A stretch of DNA of 58,604 nucleotides from assembly GCA_944320865.1 (NCBI GenBank), contig CALUJC010000020.1:1-58604 (forward strand), read 5' to 3'. Shown here in pieces: positions 25,327 through 33,112 of the stretch (its first letter is position 1; every line of letters begins with the position of its first letter). The notes under the pieces were generated by a model that searched no databases, was not told where the DNA came from, and saw nothing but the letters and a program-made list of their open reading frames with translations. The DNA is from an uncultured Bacteroides sp. (GTDB lineage: Bacteria > Bacteroidota > Bacteroidia > Bacteroidales > Bacteroidaceae). A program made the translations under genes and the position numbers.

Positions 25327-26238
25327 ATGGGAAAACGATTGGAAGGCATACAGCGCATGCTGGTCATTGTCAATAAGCTAAAGGACTGCCGCACGTGCGT
25401 GCCGCCGGAGGAGCTGAAGCGGCACGTGGCCCGCTGCATGGAGGCGCGGGGCTATGCGGCGGTGGATGTGCGCACGCTGCAGCGCGACTTTAAGGAGATT
25501 GCCGAACTGTTTGGCATAGAAATCGCCTCGGACAAGGCGCGCGGCGGCTACTACATCAAGGAGCAGGACAGCCGGCTGGCCGAGCGATACGAGCAACTGT
25601 TGTTGAATTTCGACTTGCTGAACGCGCTGGCGGCGGACAGCGACCTGGCTTCGTATGTGCTGGCCGAGCATCACCGCCCGCTGCACAGCGAGTGGCTGGC
25701 GCCGCTCATAGGAGCCATCAAGGGCTGCCACCCCGTGGCGTTCCAATATCTGTTGGTGCGGCACGGTGACGAGGTGGCGGAGAAGCGCGTGCAGCCCTAC
25801 TACCTGAAGGAGTCCAACCAGCGGTGGTATCTGCTGGCCTACGAGGGCGAGACGTTGAAAACCTTCGGGGTGGACCGCATCCGGCAGCTACAGGTGCTGG
25901 AGGGGGAGCGCTTCCGTCGCGACCGCGAGGTGGATGTGGACGCGCTGTTTCGCGACTGCTACGGCATTTGGAACCAGCAGGACATTCCGGTGGAAGACAT
26001 TGAGTTGCGCTACGATGCCCTCGATGGCAAGTTCCTGAAGTCTGTCCCCCTGCACCACTCCCAGCGGGTGCTGGCCGACACGCCGGAGGAGTTTCGCATC
26101 GCCTTGAGGCTGCGCATCACCAACGACTTTGTGATGGAGCTGCTGTCGCGCAGCCGTTCGCTGGAGGTCATTCGTCCGCAGCACCTCCGGGAACGGGTGC
26201 GGCAGGTGTACGAGGAGGCGTTGAGGCGGAATTCGTAA
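25327..26238 (+). CDS. WYL-domain transcriptional regulator
   Basis: About 303 residues. The N-terminal part (about 1-75) is a DeoR/YafY-like helix-turn-helix (LEGIQRMLVIVNKL, then VDVRTLQRDFKEIAELFGIE). Residues about 130-205 form a WYL domain (RVQPYYLKESNQRWYLLAYE, TFGVDRI), which in other proteins binds nucleotide or oligonucleotide ligands. A C-terminal WCX-like extension follows. I prefer the ATG at 25327 to the in-frame TTG at 25318. WYL regulators often control phage-defence or DNA-repair functions, but here the gene stands alone upstream of a repeat element. Confidence 0.88.
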   Translation: MGKRLEGIQRMLVIVNKLKDCRTCVPPEELKRHVARCMEARGYAAVDVRTLQRDFKEIAELFGIEIASDKARGGYYIKEQDSRLAERYEQLLLNFDLLNALAADSDLASYVLAEHHRPLHSEWLAPLIGAIKGCHPVAFQYLLVRHGDEVAEKRVQPYYLKESNQRWYLLAYEGETLKTFGVDRIRQLQVLEGERFRRDREVDVDALFRDCYGIWNQQDIPVEDIELRYDALDGKFLKSVPLHHSQRVLADTPEEFRIALRLRITNDFVMELLSRSRSLEVIRPQHLRERVRQVYEEALRRNS

Positions 26239-26241
26239 GAA

Positions 26242-26580
26242 AAATGATAATTTATAAGTTGACAAGGGGACAAGTTAACGAGGCAACGGGGAGACGAGTA
26301 TTGCGGACGGCAACGCCGTCCAACCATGCTTAACCGCTGTGTGCCGCGCAGCGGTACCTGCGGTGTATGCAGGTGAGCGCAAGCATCCCGACCTCGAAGG
26401 GGTCGAACAAGCTATGTCCCGTCGGTATGGGGTTGAACCTCTTCGAGGTTCTATGCATCTGCTGACGGCTTCTTACCGCAGGTACCGCTGCGCGGCACAC
26501 AGCAGTTAAGCATAGTTGGACAGTTTCACTGTCCTCGTAGCCTTGTTAACTTGTTCCCTCGTCAACTAAATTCTCATTTA
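26242..26580. repeat. 339-bp palindromic repeat element (MITE-like), complete copy
   Basis: The first about 120 bases are an inverted copy of the last about 110: AAATGATAATTTA...GTTGACAAGG at the left mirrors ...GTCAACTAAATTCTCATTTA at the right, and the long inner match GCTGTGTGCCGCGCAGCGGT appears on both sides. The middle holds a smaller inverted pair (GACCTCGAAGGGGTCGAAC with GTTGAACCTCTTCGAGGTT). It begins 4 bp after the WYL stop codon. The same sequence starts at 58485 and runs off the window. No transposase is encoded. Confidence 0.8.
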
Positions 26581-26622
26581 TAGTACAGCTTTAAAATGAT
26601 TGATTATTAAAATAAACGTGTT

Positions 26623-27060
26623 ATGAAGACGAAAATGAAAATCCGGTTGCTCGGCCTGTTGGCTATGGCCCTGCTGTTTCCCGCAACTCTTTGCGGACAG
26701 AAACTTCACCGCTATGTGGTGGAGGTGGTGACCGAGCCCGTGGAGCGTGTTGTAAAGGTAGAGAAACTGATAAACGGCGACAGCCGCGTAGTGCCCCAAG
26801 GGCGGAGGCGGGCGGTGAGTTACTATGAAATCATCTCCCGAACGCCGCTCACCCTGGCGCAATGCAATGATTCCATCCGCTTGGGCAAGGCCAGACTAGT
26901 GCCCAATCCCCGCCGCTCCCGCAAGGTGGAGGAAGACTTGACCACCCGCAAGAACATGACGATGGACGGCGAGGAGGGCATCAATCCTTGGGATGTGGAG
27001 CAGACGGAGTACGACCTGATGTATGAGGACCCCGATTTGTACGACTTTATTGCGGACTGA
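26623..27060 (+). CDS. Small secreted protein, function unknown
   Basis: A 145-residue protein with a Sec signal peptide (about residues 1-25, cleavage near LCGQ). The mature part is basic in the middle (QGRRRAVSYY, NPRRSRKVEE) and acidic at the end (YEDPDLYDFIAD). No enzyme motif or cysteine is seen in the mature chain. I do not recognise a family. It stands between the palindromic element and the AT-rich island, with no clear operon partner. Confidence 0.6.
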   Translation: MKTKMKIRLLGLLAMALLFPATLCGQKLHRYVVEVVTEPVERVVKVEKLINGDSRVVPQGRRRAVSYYEIISRTPLTLAQCNDSIRLGKARLVPNPRRSRKVEEDLTTRKNMTMDGEEGINPWDVEQTEYDLMYEDPDLYDFIAD

Positions 27061-27098
27061 GACTTGACTGAAAATTGTGACAATATCCCCTTGATGAG

Positions 27099-27129
27099 TT
27101 TGTTTATCAATTTTAAATGAGTATCTTTG
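27099..27129 (+). promoter_or_regulatory. Bacteroides-type promoter (TTTG-N19-TATCTTTG)
   Basis: TTTG at 27099-27102 and TATCTTTG at 27122-27129 are separated by 19 bp, a textbook match to the primary-sigma promoter of Bacteroidetes. Transcription should start near 27136 and run through the foldback at 27181-27373 into the WG-repeat gene. The -7 box lies in the left arm of a perfect 12-bp inverted repeat (GTATCTTTGCCG at 27121-27132, CGGCAAAGATAC at 27153-27164). Confidence 0.65.
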
Positions 27130-27180
27130 CCGTGCCAGGCGGTAGTGTCTGCCGGCAAAGATACATAATGGTTAATTGAT

Positions 27181-27373
27181 GAAAGTGTAGCTTTTATCCT
27201 TCGTTAGAAAGTCTGCTAAACTTCAAAGAATGTAAGGAATAGCAATCACGCTCATCACTTGTCTGTATATGCTATTCGAAGCCATATACACCACAAGTGT
27301 GGGGATATTGTCTATTTACATTCGGGTTTTAGCAGAGCCTCTAACGAGATAGACAGTGGGACTCCACACTTTC
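27181..27373. repeat. 193-bp foldback with about 90-base arms
   Basis: The left arm 27181-27270 and right arm 27284-27373 are imperfect reverse complements over nearly their whole length. Matching blocks in order are GAAAGTGT, TATC, TCGTTAGA, CTGCTAAA, GAATGTA, AATAG, CAAT, CACTTGT and TGTATA, and the loop GCTATTCGAAGCC folds again. It lies in the transcribed leader of the WG-repeat gene. It could be a miniature inverted-repeat element or a structured RNA. No convincing reading frame lies inside it. Confidence 0.7.
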
Positions 27374-27441
27374 TTTTTGTGGTTTCGCCAAGGGGAGTCC
27401 GGGCGAAAAAAATGTATGTGCACATGATATTCGAAGAAACA

Positions 27442-29223
27442 ATGCGGTCTATTTTGCTTGAGAATCAACCTTGCAGTTCTCGCAAATTCTATGTGGAAAA
27501 GCGTTATTGGAAATGTCGTTTCCTTTTAGTTCTGTCCTTATGCATTGCTGCGATATTTATAAGTAGTTGTAGTTCTGATAATGATGCAACCTTTCCAAAA
27601 ATTACTCATTTGGCATTTCAAACAGAGGAGAATGGGAAATGGGGAATGATAGGAGTGGATGGGAAAGTCCTATTTGAAGATAAAATTGAATACAAATGGG
27701 GGATGCGTCCTTCTTGTGCAATAAATGGAATATTTCGAACTTGGGAATTTGATCAAATTCAACGAATCGAAAAAATAAAGTATTATACAGCAACAGAAGA
27801 ACCTCAACAGGTTGGTTTGGTTGATGGTTACAAAGATGGCGGCATATATAGTGAAGGTATCATTCCTGTGGTTGCGCATGAAGGACGCATTCACTACATT
27901 AATAATGCGGGTGATACTGTTTTTTGTTTAAATCCTTATAAAGGTAAAGAATTTCATTTGGTAAGTTCTTACTTTACAGAACAACGTGCATGCTTTGCTA
28001 CGGAAGATTATAAGCTTGGTTATATAGATCCTAAAGGGAATGTGGTAATAGAACCTATTTACGATGCAGCATCTCCTTTTCATGAAGGTAAAGCTATTGT
28101 ATATAAAAGAGAAAAAGATAAATTTATTGTCATAGATGTAAATGGACATGAATTATTTGAAATTGGAGCAAATGGAGCGCGATTAGGTAACACCATATTT
28201 TATAATGGGTATTGTGTAATAGGTAATTTCTTGTGTAATGACAAGGGTGAAAGAATACAAAGAATGCCCGCAAAGGCTGATAAGGTTTCTTTTTTTAGCG
28301 ATGGCATTGCATTGTTTCAAGATAAAGAGACTAAGCGATGGCAACAAATGGATATTAGTGGGAACATTATTGGCGACTATCAGTATGATAGAGTTTTAGG
28401 CTTTGTAGATGAATTGACTTTTGTGGCTAATACATTAATAAATACAAAGGGAGAAGAAGATGATGATGAAACTCAGGATGAAGATAAATATATGAATGTA
28501 TATGCAATTGATAAGAATGGGAAAGTTTGTAATCAAATAGATAACCTCCTTCGGTTTTATCCTTTGTATGAAAATATAGTTATGAGTGAAAATGGCAGAT
28601 ACTATTTTGCTGATAAAAATGGGAATCCTATTAACAATGACTCTTTTCATTTTGTCAACGTACCTGCATATACTTATTTTCCAAGTTTTTCCAAGTTCAT
28701 TTCATATTTGAATAGCTCGCCACTTTATGGAGAACATTACTCTGGTACTGTGAGAACTAGCTATTTTGATGAATATAGAACTGTTGCATCAATTCTTGAC
28801 CAATTAACCGATTCAGGTATTGGAAAACTGAAACTTGGTCAAACGGCAGCTGATCTTATCAAAGAATTCGGTGTTAATCATGTACCTACAAAAGGAGACT
28901 TTAATTTAGGGTATATGCTTCAAGGGATAAATTGGTTTCACGCTGTTTGTACAGTCGCACTTTTACCTCCAGAAGGTGAAGTTGCTGCCATAGGGATTCA
29001 TTTTTATTCATCAAGTCTGCCTGGTGATGAAAATATATCAGAAAGAATATCAAATGCAATTATAACGTATTTGGATCAATTGGGTTTTGACAAGTATGAA
29101 AATAACGGGATTTTTTATTATTTTACAAATCAACGAAGTTATAGTTTGATTTATAATCCCGCGCATTCTCGTATAAGCTTAATGTCAAATTACAGGAGAG
29201 ATGATCTGGATTTAATTTATTAG
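27442..29223 (+). CDS. WG-repeat lipoprotein
   Basis: About 593 residues from the ATG at 27442. A long basic n-region and hydrophobic segment end in the lipobox FISSC (Cys43), so the protein is lipid-anchored. The mature part holds WG-type beta-hairpin repeats, for example GKWGMIGVDGKVLFEDKIEY, LGYIDPKGNVVIEPIYDAAS, KFIVIDVNGHELFEI and WQQMDISGNIIGDYQYDRV. The C-terminal about 150 residues have a different composition and are not recognised. In-frame starts at 27259 and 27424 would only lengthen the N-terminus through the foldback region. The gene is markedly AT-rich compared with its neighbours and opens an accessory island. Confidence 0.75.
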   Translation: MRSILLENQPCSSRKFYVEKRYWKCRFLLVLSLCIAAIFISSCSSDNDATFPKITHLAFQTEENGKWGMIGVDGKVLFEDKIEYKWGMRPSCAINGIFRTWEFDQIQRIEKIKYYTATEEPQQVGLVDGYKDGGIYSEGIIPVVAHEGRIHYINNAGDTVFCLNPYKGKEFHLVSSYFTEQRACFATEDYKLGYIDPKGNVVIEPIYDAASPFHEGKAIVYKREKDKFIVIDVNGHELFEIGANGARLGNTIFYNGYCVIGNFLCNDKGERIQRMPAKADKVSFFSDGIALFQDKETKRWQQMDISGNIIGDYQYDRVLGFVDELTFVANTLINTKGEEDDDETQDEDKYMNVYAIDKNGKVCNQIDNLLRFYPLYENIVMSENGRYYFADKNGNPINNDSFHFVNVPAYTYFPSFSKFISYLNSSPLYGEHYSGTVRTSYFDEYRTVASILDQLTDSGIGKLKLGQTAADLIKEFGVNHVPTKGDFNLGYMLQGINWFHAVCTVALLPPEGEVAAIGIHFYSSSLPGDENISERISNAIITYLDQLGFDKYENNGIFYYFTNQRSYSLIYNPAHSRISLMSNYRRDDLDLIY

Positions 29224-29310
29224 AATTTGTGCAGAATAAGAAATAGAGTTTATGGTTATCACTGCTCTACAACTTTATTTGATATAATGCCTATTCTGAA
29301 TTTAAGTTTT

Positions 29311-29865
29311 ATGGAAACAATGTTTAAGTTATTTGATCCTCAGGCTCGTACTATAGATAAATTGATGGATGTTTCTGGAAACTATTTTGTGGTATTACGT
29401 AAAGGATGCCAATTGCCTCATATAGATGTAATCCCAATCTACACGCAATGGAAATACGAAGGGGAATTGTATGACATTGTTTACACGGGTATTAATCTCA
29501 GAAAGCGGGATTATGCCCAAGATTTTAAGAGAAACAATGCGGGACGCTCAACTTTGCGTAAGTCTTTGGGCAGTATGATGGGGTTGACTAAAGTCCCTCG
29601 TGACAAGAAAAATCCCTCGAACGGTAAAACCAAATTTTGCGATTGGGATGAAGAACTTTTATCACAATGGATGAAGGAGAACTTGTTGCTGTTTTATTGT
29701 ACATGTATGTCTGATGAGGAAATCGTGCGAAATAAGAAAGTGTATATACGTTTGTATAACCCTCCATTAAATTTGAAAGGAAATACAAATAAGATAAATA
29801 GAGCATTCAGGGCAAAATTAACAGAATTGCGTAGATACTCAGGAGAGATAATACAGAAATTTTGA
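29311..29865 (+). CDS. GIY-YIG nuclease-like protein
   Basis: About 184 residues from the ATG at 29311; 29287 and 29320 are alternative starts. The segment GNYFVVLRKG followed about 30 residues later by YDIVYTGINLRKRDYAQDF matches the two strands of the GIY-YIG fold and its following arginine helix. The next part, NNAGRSTLRKSLGSMMGL, is an extension seen in a branch of uncharacterised GIY-YIG proteins. The C-terminal part (LFYCTCMSDEE, IRLYNPPLNLKGN, FRAKLTELRR) also fits that branch. It would cut DNA or RNA; the target is unknown. It is the first of four close plus-strand genes. Confidence 0.7.
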   Translation: METMFKLFDPQARTIDKLMDVSGNYFVVLRKGCQLPHIDVIPIYTQWKYEGELYDIVYTGINLRKRDYAQDFKRNNAGRSTLRKSLGSMMGLTKVPRDKKNPSNGKTKFCDWDEELLSQWMKENLLLFYCTCMSDEEIVRNKKVYIRLYNPPLNLKGNTNKINRAFRAKLTELRRYSGEIIQKF

Positions 29866-29886
29866 AAATAAATAAATTATGAAATA

Positions 29887-30180
29887 ATGGATAAAATTGT
29901 AAACTTTTTGGATGAATACCTGCGTAAGACAGGCAGGGAGAGTATCGGTGCAGTAGAAGCCAATGCGCTTCTCGACAAGGCAGGTTTGTTGAAGGACAAT
30001 CCGCAAAGGCCGGGTTTGCCCTTGCGGAACAAGTTGCGTAAAGGTGAGTTGCCTTATGCCTATCAGGTGGCAGGGAAAGGTTCTGAATGGGTTATTCCGC
30101 TTTCTACGGCGGAGAGGCCTGCTGAGGTGAAGAAGGGTAGTGCTTTTCGGCGGGTGGCGAGAGTTTGTTTGGAGAAGTAA
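29887..30180 (+). CDS. Small basic protein with excisionase-like wing, function unknown
   Basis: A 97-residue protein 21 bp after the GIY-YIG gene. The N-terminal half is helical (MDKIVNFLDEYLRKTG, AVEANALLDKAGLL). The C-terminal half LRNKLRKGELPYAYQVAGKG followed by SEWVIP resembles the wing of MerR/excisionase-type DNA-binding domains, where G-x-P and W-x-I are typical. I infer DNA binding, perhaps guiding or regulating the neighbouring nucleases. This is a motif-level resemblance only. Confidence 0.5.
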   Translation: MDKIVNFLDEYLRKTGRESIGAVEANALLDKAGLLKDNPQRPGLPLRNKLRKGELPYAYQVAGKGSEWVIPLSTAERPAEVKKGSAFRRVARVCLEK

Positions 30181-30213
30181 AGTAAATAGATAAACTAAAA
30201 AAATGAATAATTT

Positions 30214-30720
30214 ATGGGAAACATTGACGAATTTTTGAATCGCTTCAGCAAATATGGGAAGAATAGAAAAGATAGTGACGAAAATTATGTGATTGATTTG
30301 TGTGATGAGTTATTGGGAGAAACAGCCTCCCGTCAGCATTGTTTTGACTTTTTGAAAGGAGATCCGGGTAAAAATGGGCAAGGAAGGATGCTGCCGGTAG
30401 ATGCTTATTATCCATTGAAGAATTTGGTGGTGGAGTATAACGAAAAACAGCATACGGAGTCTGTACCATTTTTTGATAATAAGCAGACGATTAGCGGTGT
30501 TTCGCGTGGGGAGCAAAGAAAGCTTTATGATGCACGTAGAAAAGAAATACTACCGCAGAATGACATTAAGCTTATCGTTATTTCTTATTTTAATTTTGAA
30601 ATCGACGAGAATAAGAAAATCAAACGCAATAGAAAGCAGGATTTGGAAAGAGTAAAAAAACTGCTTGAGAAGAATGGTGTAGAATTGGGCAATGAAGAGC
30701 AAATTACAGATATGCCATGA
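30214..30720 (+). CDS. Predicted PD-(D/E)XK-type nuclease
   Basis: A 168-residue protein. The core LPVDAYYPLKNLVVEYNEKQ, preceded by a conserved RQHCFDFLKGD segment, has the spacing of a restriction-endonuclease-like fold: Asp in PVDAYY, then Glu and Lys in EYNEKQH. The following GVSRGEQRKLYDARRKEILP is a helix found in a family of otherwise uncharacterised bacterial proteins of this type. The C-terminus is lysine-rich. It overlaps the next gene by 4 bp (ATGA), so the two are translationally coupled. Confidence 0.55.
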   Translation: MGNIDEFLNRFSKYGKNRKDSDENYVIDLCDELLGETASRQHCFDFLKGDPGKNGQGRMLPVDAYYPLKNLVVEYNEKQHTESVPFFDNKQTISGVSRGEQRKLYDARRKEILPQNDIKLIVISYFNFEIDENKKIKRNRKQDLERVKKLLEKNGVELGNEEQITDMP

Positions 30721-31547
30721 TATTGCCCACAATGACCCTCACCGAACTGTCCGCAGAGCTGTTAGCCGATTACAGGGAAGTCGCTGCCCGCTGGAAAGCA
30801 TTTGAGCCTAAGTTTGAGAAAATAAGGAAGCGGGTGTCGACTTTCCCGTGGCTATGGGAGACTAAGGTGATGACGAAGCGTAGGAATGAATGGTATATTG
30901 GTTGCTATGCTTTTTCTAAGAAAGATGCTACGGTGGTTTACCCGCATATCTCTATCTCTTTCCGGCGTGAGAATGCTACTTGGGCGGCTTTCCCTATTCG
31001 CGGCAAGGATAGCACGTTGTTGTTGATTTTTCCTGCTCACTTTTTTGAACGGTATATTGAGCGGTTCTTGAACGTGGATAAGAAAGATTTGGAATATCCG
31101 GTGAAGGATATCGTGAGGGTTTTCTTTCTGCGCAATTATCATATTTTCCCGTATAAATCGGAGATGGAAGACAGGGTGAGGGGCTTCTGTGAAGATGGTA
31201 TGTTTTTGGGAGATTGGCTGGGCGATGGAGTAGGGCTGGTTAAAACATACTTGTCACGCGACGAGATGAAGCCTAACCAGTTTACCGAGTTTATTCAAGC
31301 TGTGAAAAGCTGGCTTATTGGGGACCTCTTTATGTCTCACAAAGGGAGGTCGCTGGTTGATGAAGATTTTGACGGGTTGCCGGATACTTATTTTTCTACT
31401 GATGTTCAGATAGGTTTCGTGAATAGCCGGAGTAATGCGATTTGGAGAGACATTTTTATTGACTTGCTGAAATTCAAGCAAGAGCATGAGGAAGAATACT
31501 TGCAGTGCTCCCGGATGCTGGATAGTATTATTGAGAATAGGAGGTGA
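30717..31547 (+). CDS. Uncharacterised 276-residue protein coupled to the nuclease
   Basis: I do not recognise this protein. It is predicted soluble and cytoplasmic. Visible features are an N-terminal helical region, an aromatic-rich central part (NEWYIGCYAFSKKD, YPHISISFRRENATW) and a conserved-looking HFFERYIERF motif near residue 111. Its start overlaps the preceding nuclease gene by 4 bp, so it is made together with it and may be its partner or regulator. Confidence 0.55.
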   Translation: MILPTMTLTELSAELLADYREVAARWKAFEPKFEKIRKRVSTFPWLWETKVMTKRRNEWYIGCYAFSKKDATVVYPHISISFRRENATWAAFPIRGKDSTLLLIFPAHFFERYIERFLNVDKKDLEYPVKDIVRVFFLRNYHIFPYKSEMEDRVRGFCEDGMFLGDWLGDGVGLVKTYLSRDEMKPNQFTEFIQAVKSWLIGDLFMSHKGRSLVDEDFDGLPDTYFSTDVQIGFVNSRSNAIWRDIFIDLLKFKQEHEEEYLQCSRMLDSIIENRR

Positions 31548-31573
31548 ATAGGGACGAAAAAGGCAATTTCGCA

Positions 31574-31641
31574 TTTGCTTTGTTGGGGCTAAATTCATAT
31601 ATTTGCCCAAAATATACTACTGTATAATATACGGCGGTATA
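31574..31641 (+). promoter_or_regulatory. Promoter with two tandem TATAC-N4-GTATA operators
   Basis: TTTG at 31574-31577 and TATATTTG at 31598-31605, 20 bp apart, fit the Bacteroides promoter consensus. Just after the expected start site come two perfect palindromes of the same design, TATACTACTGTATA (31613-31626) and TATACGGCGGTATA (31628-31641), 15 bp apart. They are well placed as repressor sites for the ATPase gene that starts at 31683. Confidence 0.65.
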
Positions 31642-31682
31642 TTTTCGTCTTAAAGTTGGATTTTAAAGTAAAAAGACAGGGT

Positions 31683-33014
31683 ATGAGGTTCTACGACAGA
31701 AAAGCGGAATTGATGCAATTGGAGCGGCGGCGTGAAATCGCTTTTAAGGATCATTCGCAAATGACGGTGCTGACAGGCAGAAGGCGTATAGGAAAAACGA
31801 TGCTGATAAGGAAAAGTTGTGAAAACTGCACAATGGTCTATCTGTTTGTAAGTCGAGGTAACGAGGCTATGTTGTGTAATAGTTTTGCTAAGGTTATTAA
31901 TGACACTTTGAAAAGTGTATTTGTCCCCGACAATACAGAGTCGTTTGCCGATGTTTTTGAGATGTTGATGCGGGCTGGTCGTATGGAAAAGTTCACCCTT
32001 GTGATAGATGAGTTTCAAGAGTTTTTTTACATCAATCCTACTTTGTACAGTAAAATGCAAGATATTTGGGATCGTTACAAGGATATTACTCATGTGTTTT
32101 TTGTGGCAAGTGGTTCTGTATATACATTGATGACGCGTATTTTTCAAGATGCCCGGGAACCGCTTTATGGACGTTGTGACAGCATCATTAAGTTGAAACC
32201 TTTTACTACTGATGTGCTGAAGGAGGTATTGGCTGATTATAAACCGGATTACACTAAAGAGGATTTGTTGGCCTTGTATAGTTTTACAGGGGGGGTACCT
32301 AAGTATGTGGATCTGTTTATGCAAAGCGGATGTACGGACGTAGAAATGATGATAGACTATATGGTGCAGCCGGATTCCCCATTTCTTGATGAGGGAAATG
32401 CTTTGCTGATACAAGAGTTTGGTAGGAAATACGGTAACTATTTTGCTGTATTGGCTGATATTGCCTGTGGCCGAAATACATTATCTGAATTGGGAAAAAG
32501 CATGGGTGAGACGAATATTGCAGGCCACATTAGAAGACTCGAGGAAGATTATGAACTGATAGCTAAAAAGCGCCCCATTTTTGCTAAAGAAGGTACGCAA
32601 ACGGTGCGTTTCGAGATTTCCGACCTTTTTCTTCGTTTCTGGTTCAGATATTTTGTGAAATACAGGTCGTTAGTGGAGCTTGCAAACTATAAATTGCTCG
32701 GCGAACTGATAAAGATGGATTATCCAACTTATTCAGGGCTGGTACTAGAAATATATTTCCGGCAAAAAATGGCTGAAAGCGGGGAATATATTAATATAGG
32801 CTCGTGGTGGCAGGCTAAGAAGGGAAAAGATGCTTGCGAAGTCGACATTGTAGGAATTAAAACGGATGATAAAACTGCCCTGATAGCTGAGGTGAAAAGG
32901 CAACGGAAAAACTTTAAACCCGATGAATTTGCGAGAAAAGTGGAATTAATGAGAAATAAAGTGTTGGCACATTATGTCATTGATGCCGTTTGCCTCACAA
33001 TGGAAGATATGTAG
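31683..33014 (+). CDS. AAA ATPase with C-terminal nuclease-like domain (DUF234 type)
   Basis: About 443 residues. The ATPase part has Walker A TGRRRIGKTML near residue 32 and Walker B FTLVIDEFQEF near residue 108, with the sensor-like FFVASGSVYTLM afterwards. A winged-helix-like region (TLSELGKSMGETNIAGHIRR) and a DUF234-type C-terminus follow. The C-terminal CEVDIVGI...ALIAEVKRQ carries the D and E-x-K residues of a PD-(D/E)XK nuclease fold. Such archaeal/bacterial ATPases are common accessory genes with no settled role. I use the ATG at 31683; an in-frame TTG at 31656 exists. It has its own promoter with tandem operators. Confidence 0.85.
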   Translation: MRFYDRKAELMQLERRREIAFKDHSQMTVLTGRRRIGKTMLIRKSCENCTMVYLFVSRGNEAMLCNSFAKVINDTLKSVFVPDNTESFADVFEMLMRAGRMEKFTLVIDEFQEFFYINPTLYSKMQDIWDRYKDITHVFFVASGSVYTLMTRIFQDAREPLYGRCDSIIKLKPFTTDVLKEVLADYKPDYTKEDLLALYSFTGGVPKYVDLFMQSGCTDVEMMIDYMVQPDSPFLDEGNALLIQEFGRKYGNYFAVLADIACGRNTLSELGKSMGETNIAGHIRRLEEDYELIAKKRPIFAKEGTQTVRFEISDLFLRFWFRYFVKYRSLVELANYKLLGELIKMDYPTYSGLVLEIYFRQKMAESGEYINIGSWWQAKKGKDACEVDIVGIKTDDKTALIAEVKRQRKNFKPDEFARKVELMRNKVLAHYVIDAVCLTMEDM

Positions 33015-33069
33015 GGGGTAAACCATGAATTAGTTGTTGCCCGGCTGATGTTCTTTCGCACGGAATTGC

Positions 33070-33077
33070 TACCTTTG
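33070..33077 (+). promoter_or_regulatory. -7 element of the ABC-F gene
   Basis: TACCTTTG matches TAnnTTTG and lies 35 bases before the start codon. A good TTTG box at the right distance upstream is not seen, so only the -7 part is supported. Confidence 0.4.
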
Positions 33078-33112
33078 TGCCGCAAATGGAAAGTTTATAG
33101 CACGCTGTTATT

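Noticed and set aside
26242-26580. Insertion sequence with transposase
   Set aside because: The element is 339 bp and contains no reading frame of useful length, so it can only be a non-autonomous repeat.
27121-27373. Invertible promoter of the phase-variation type
   Set aside because: The inverted repeats flanking the promoter are only 20 bp apart and no recombinase gene is near; the larger foldback does not enclose the promoter.
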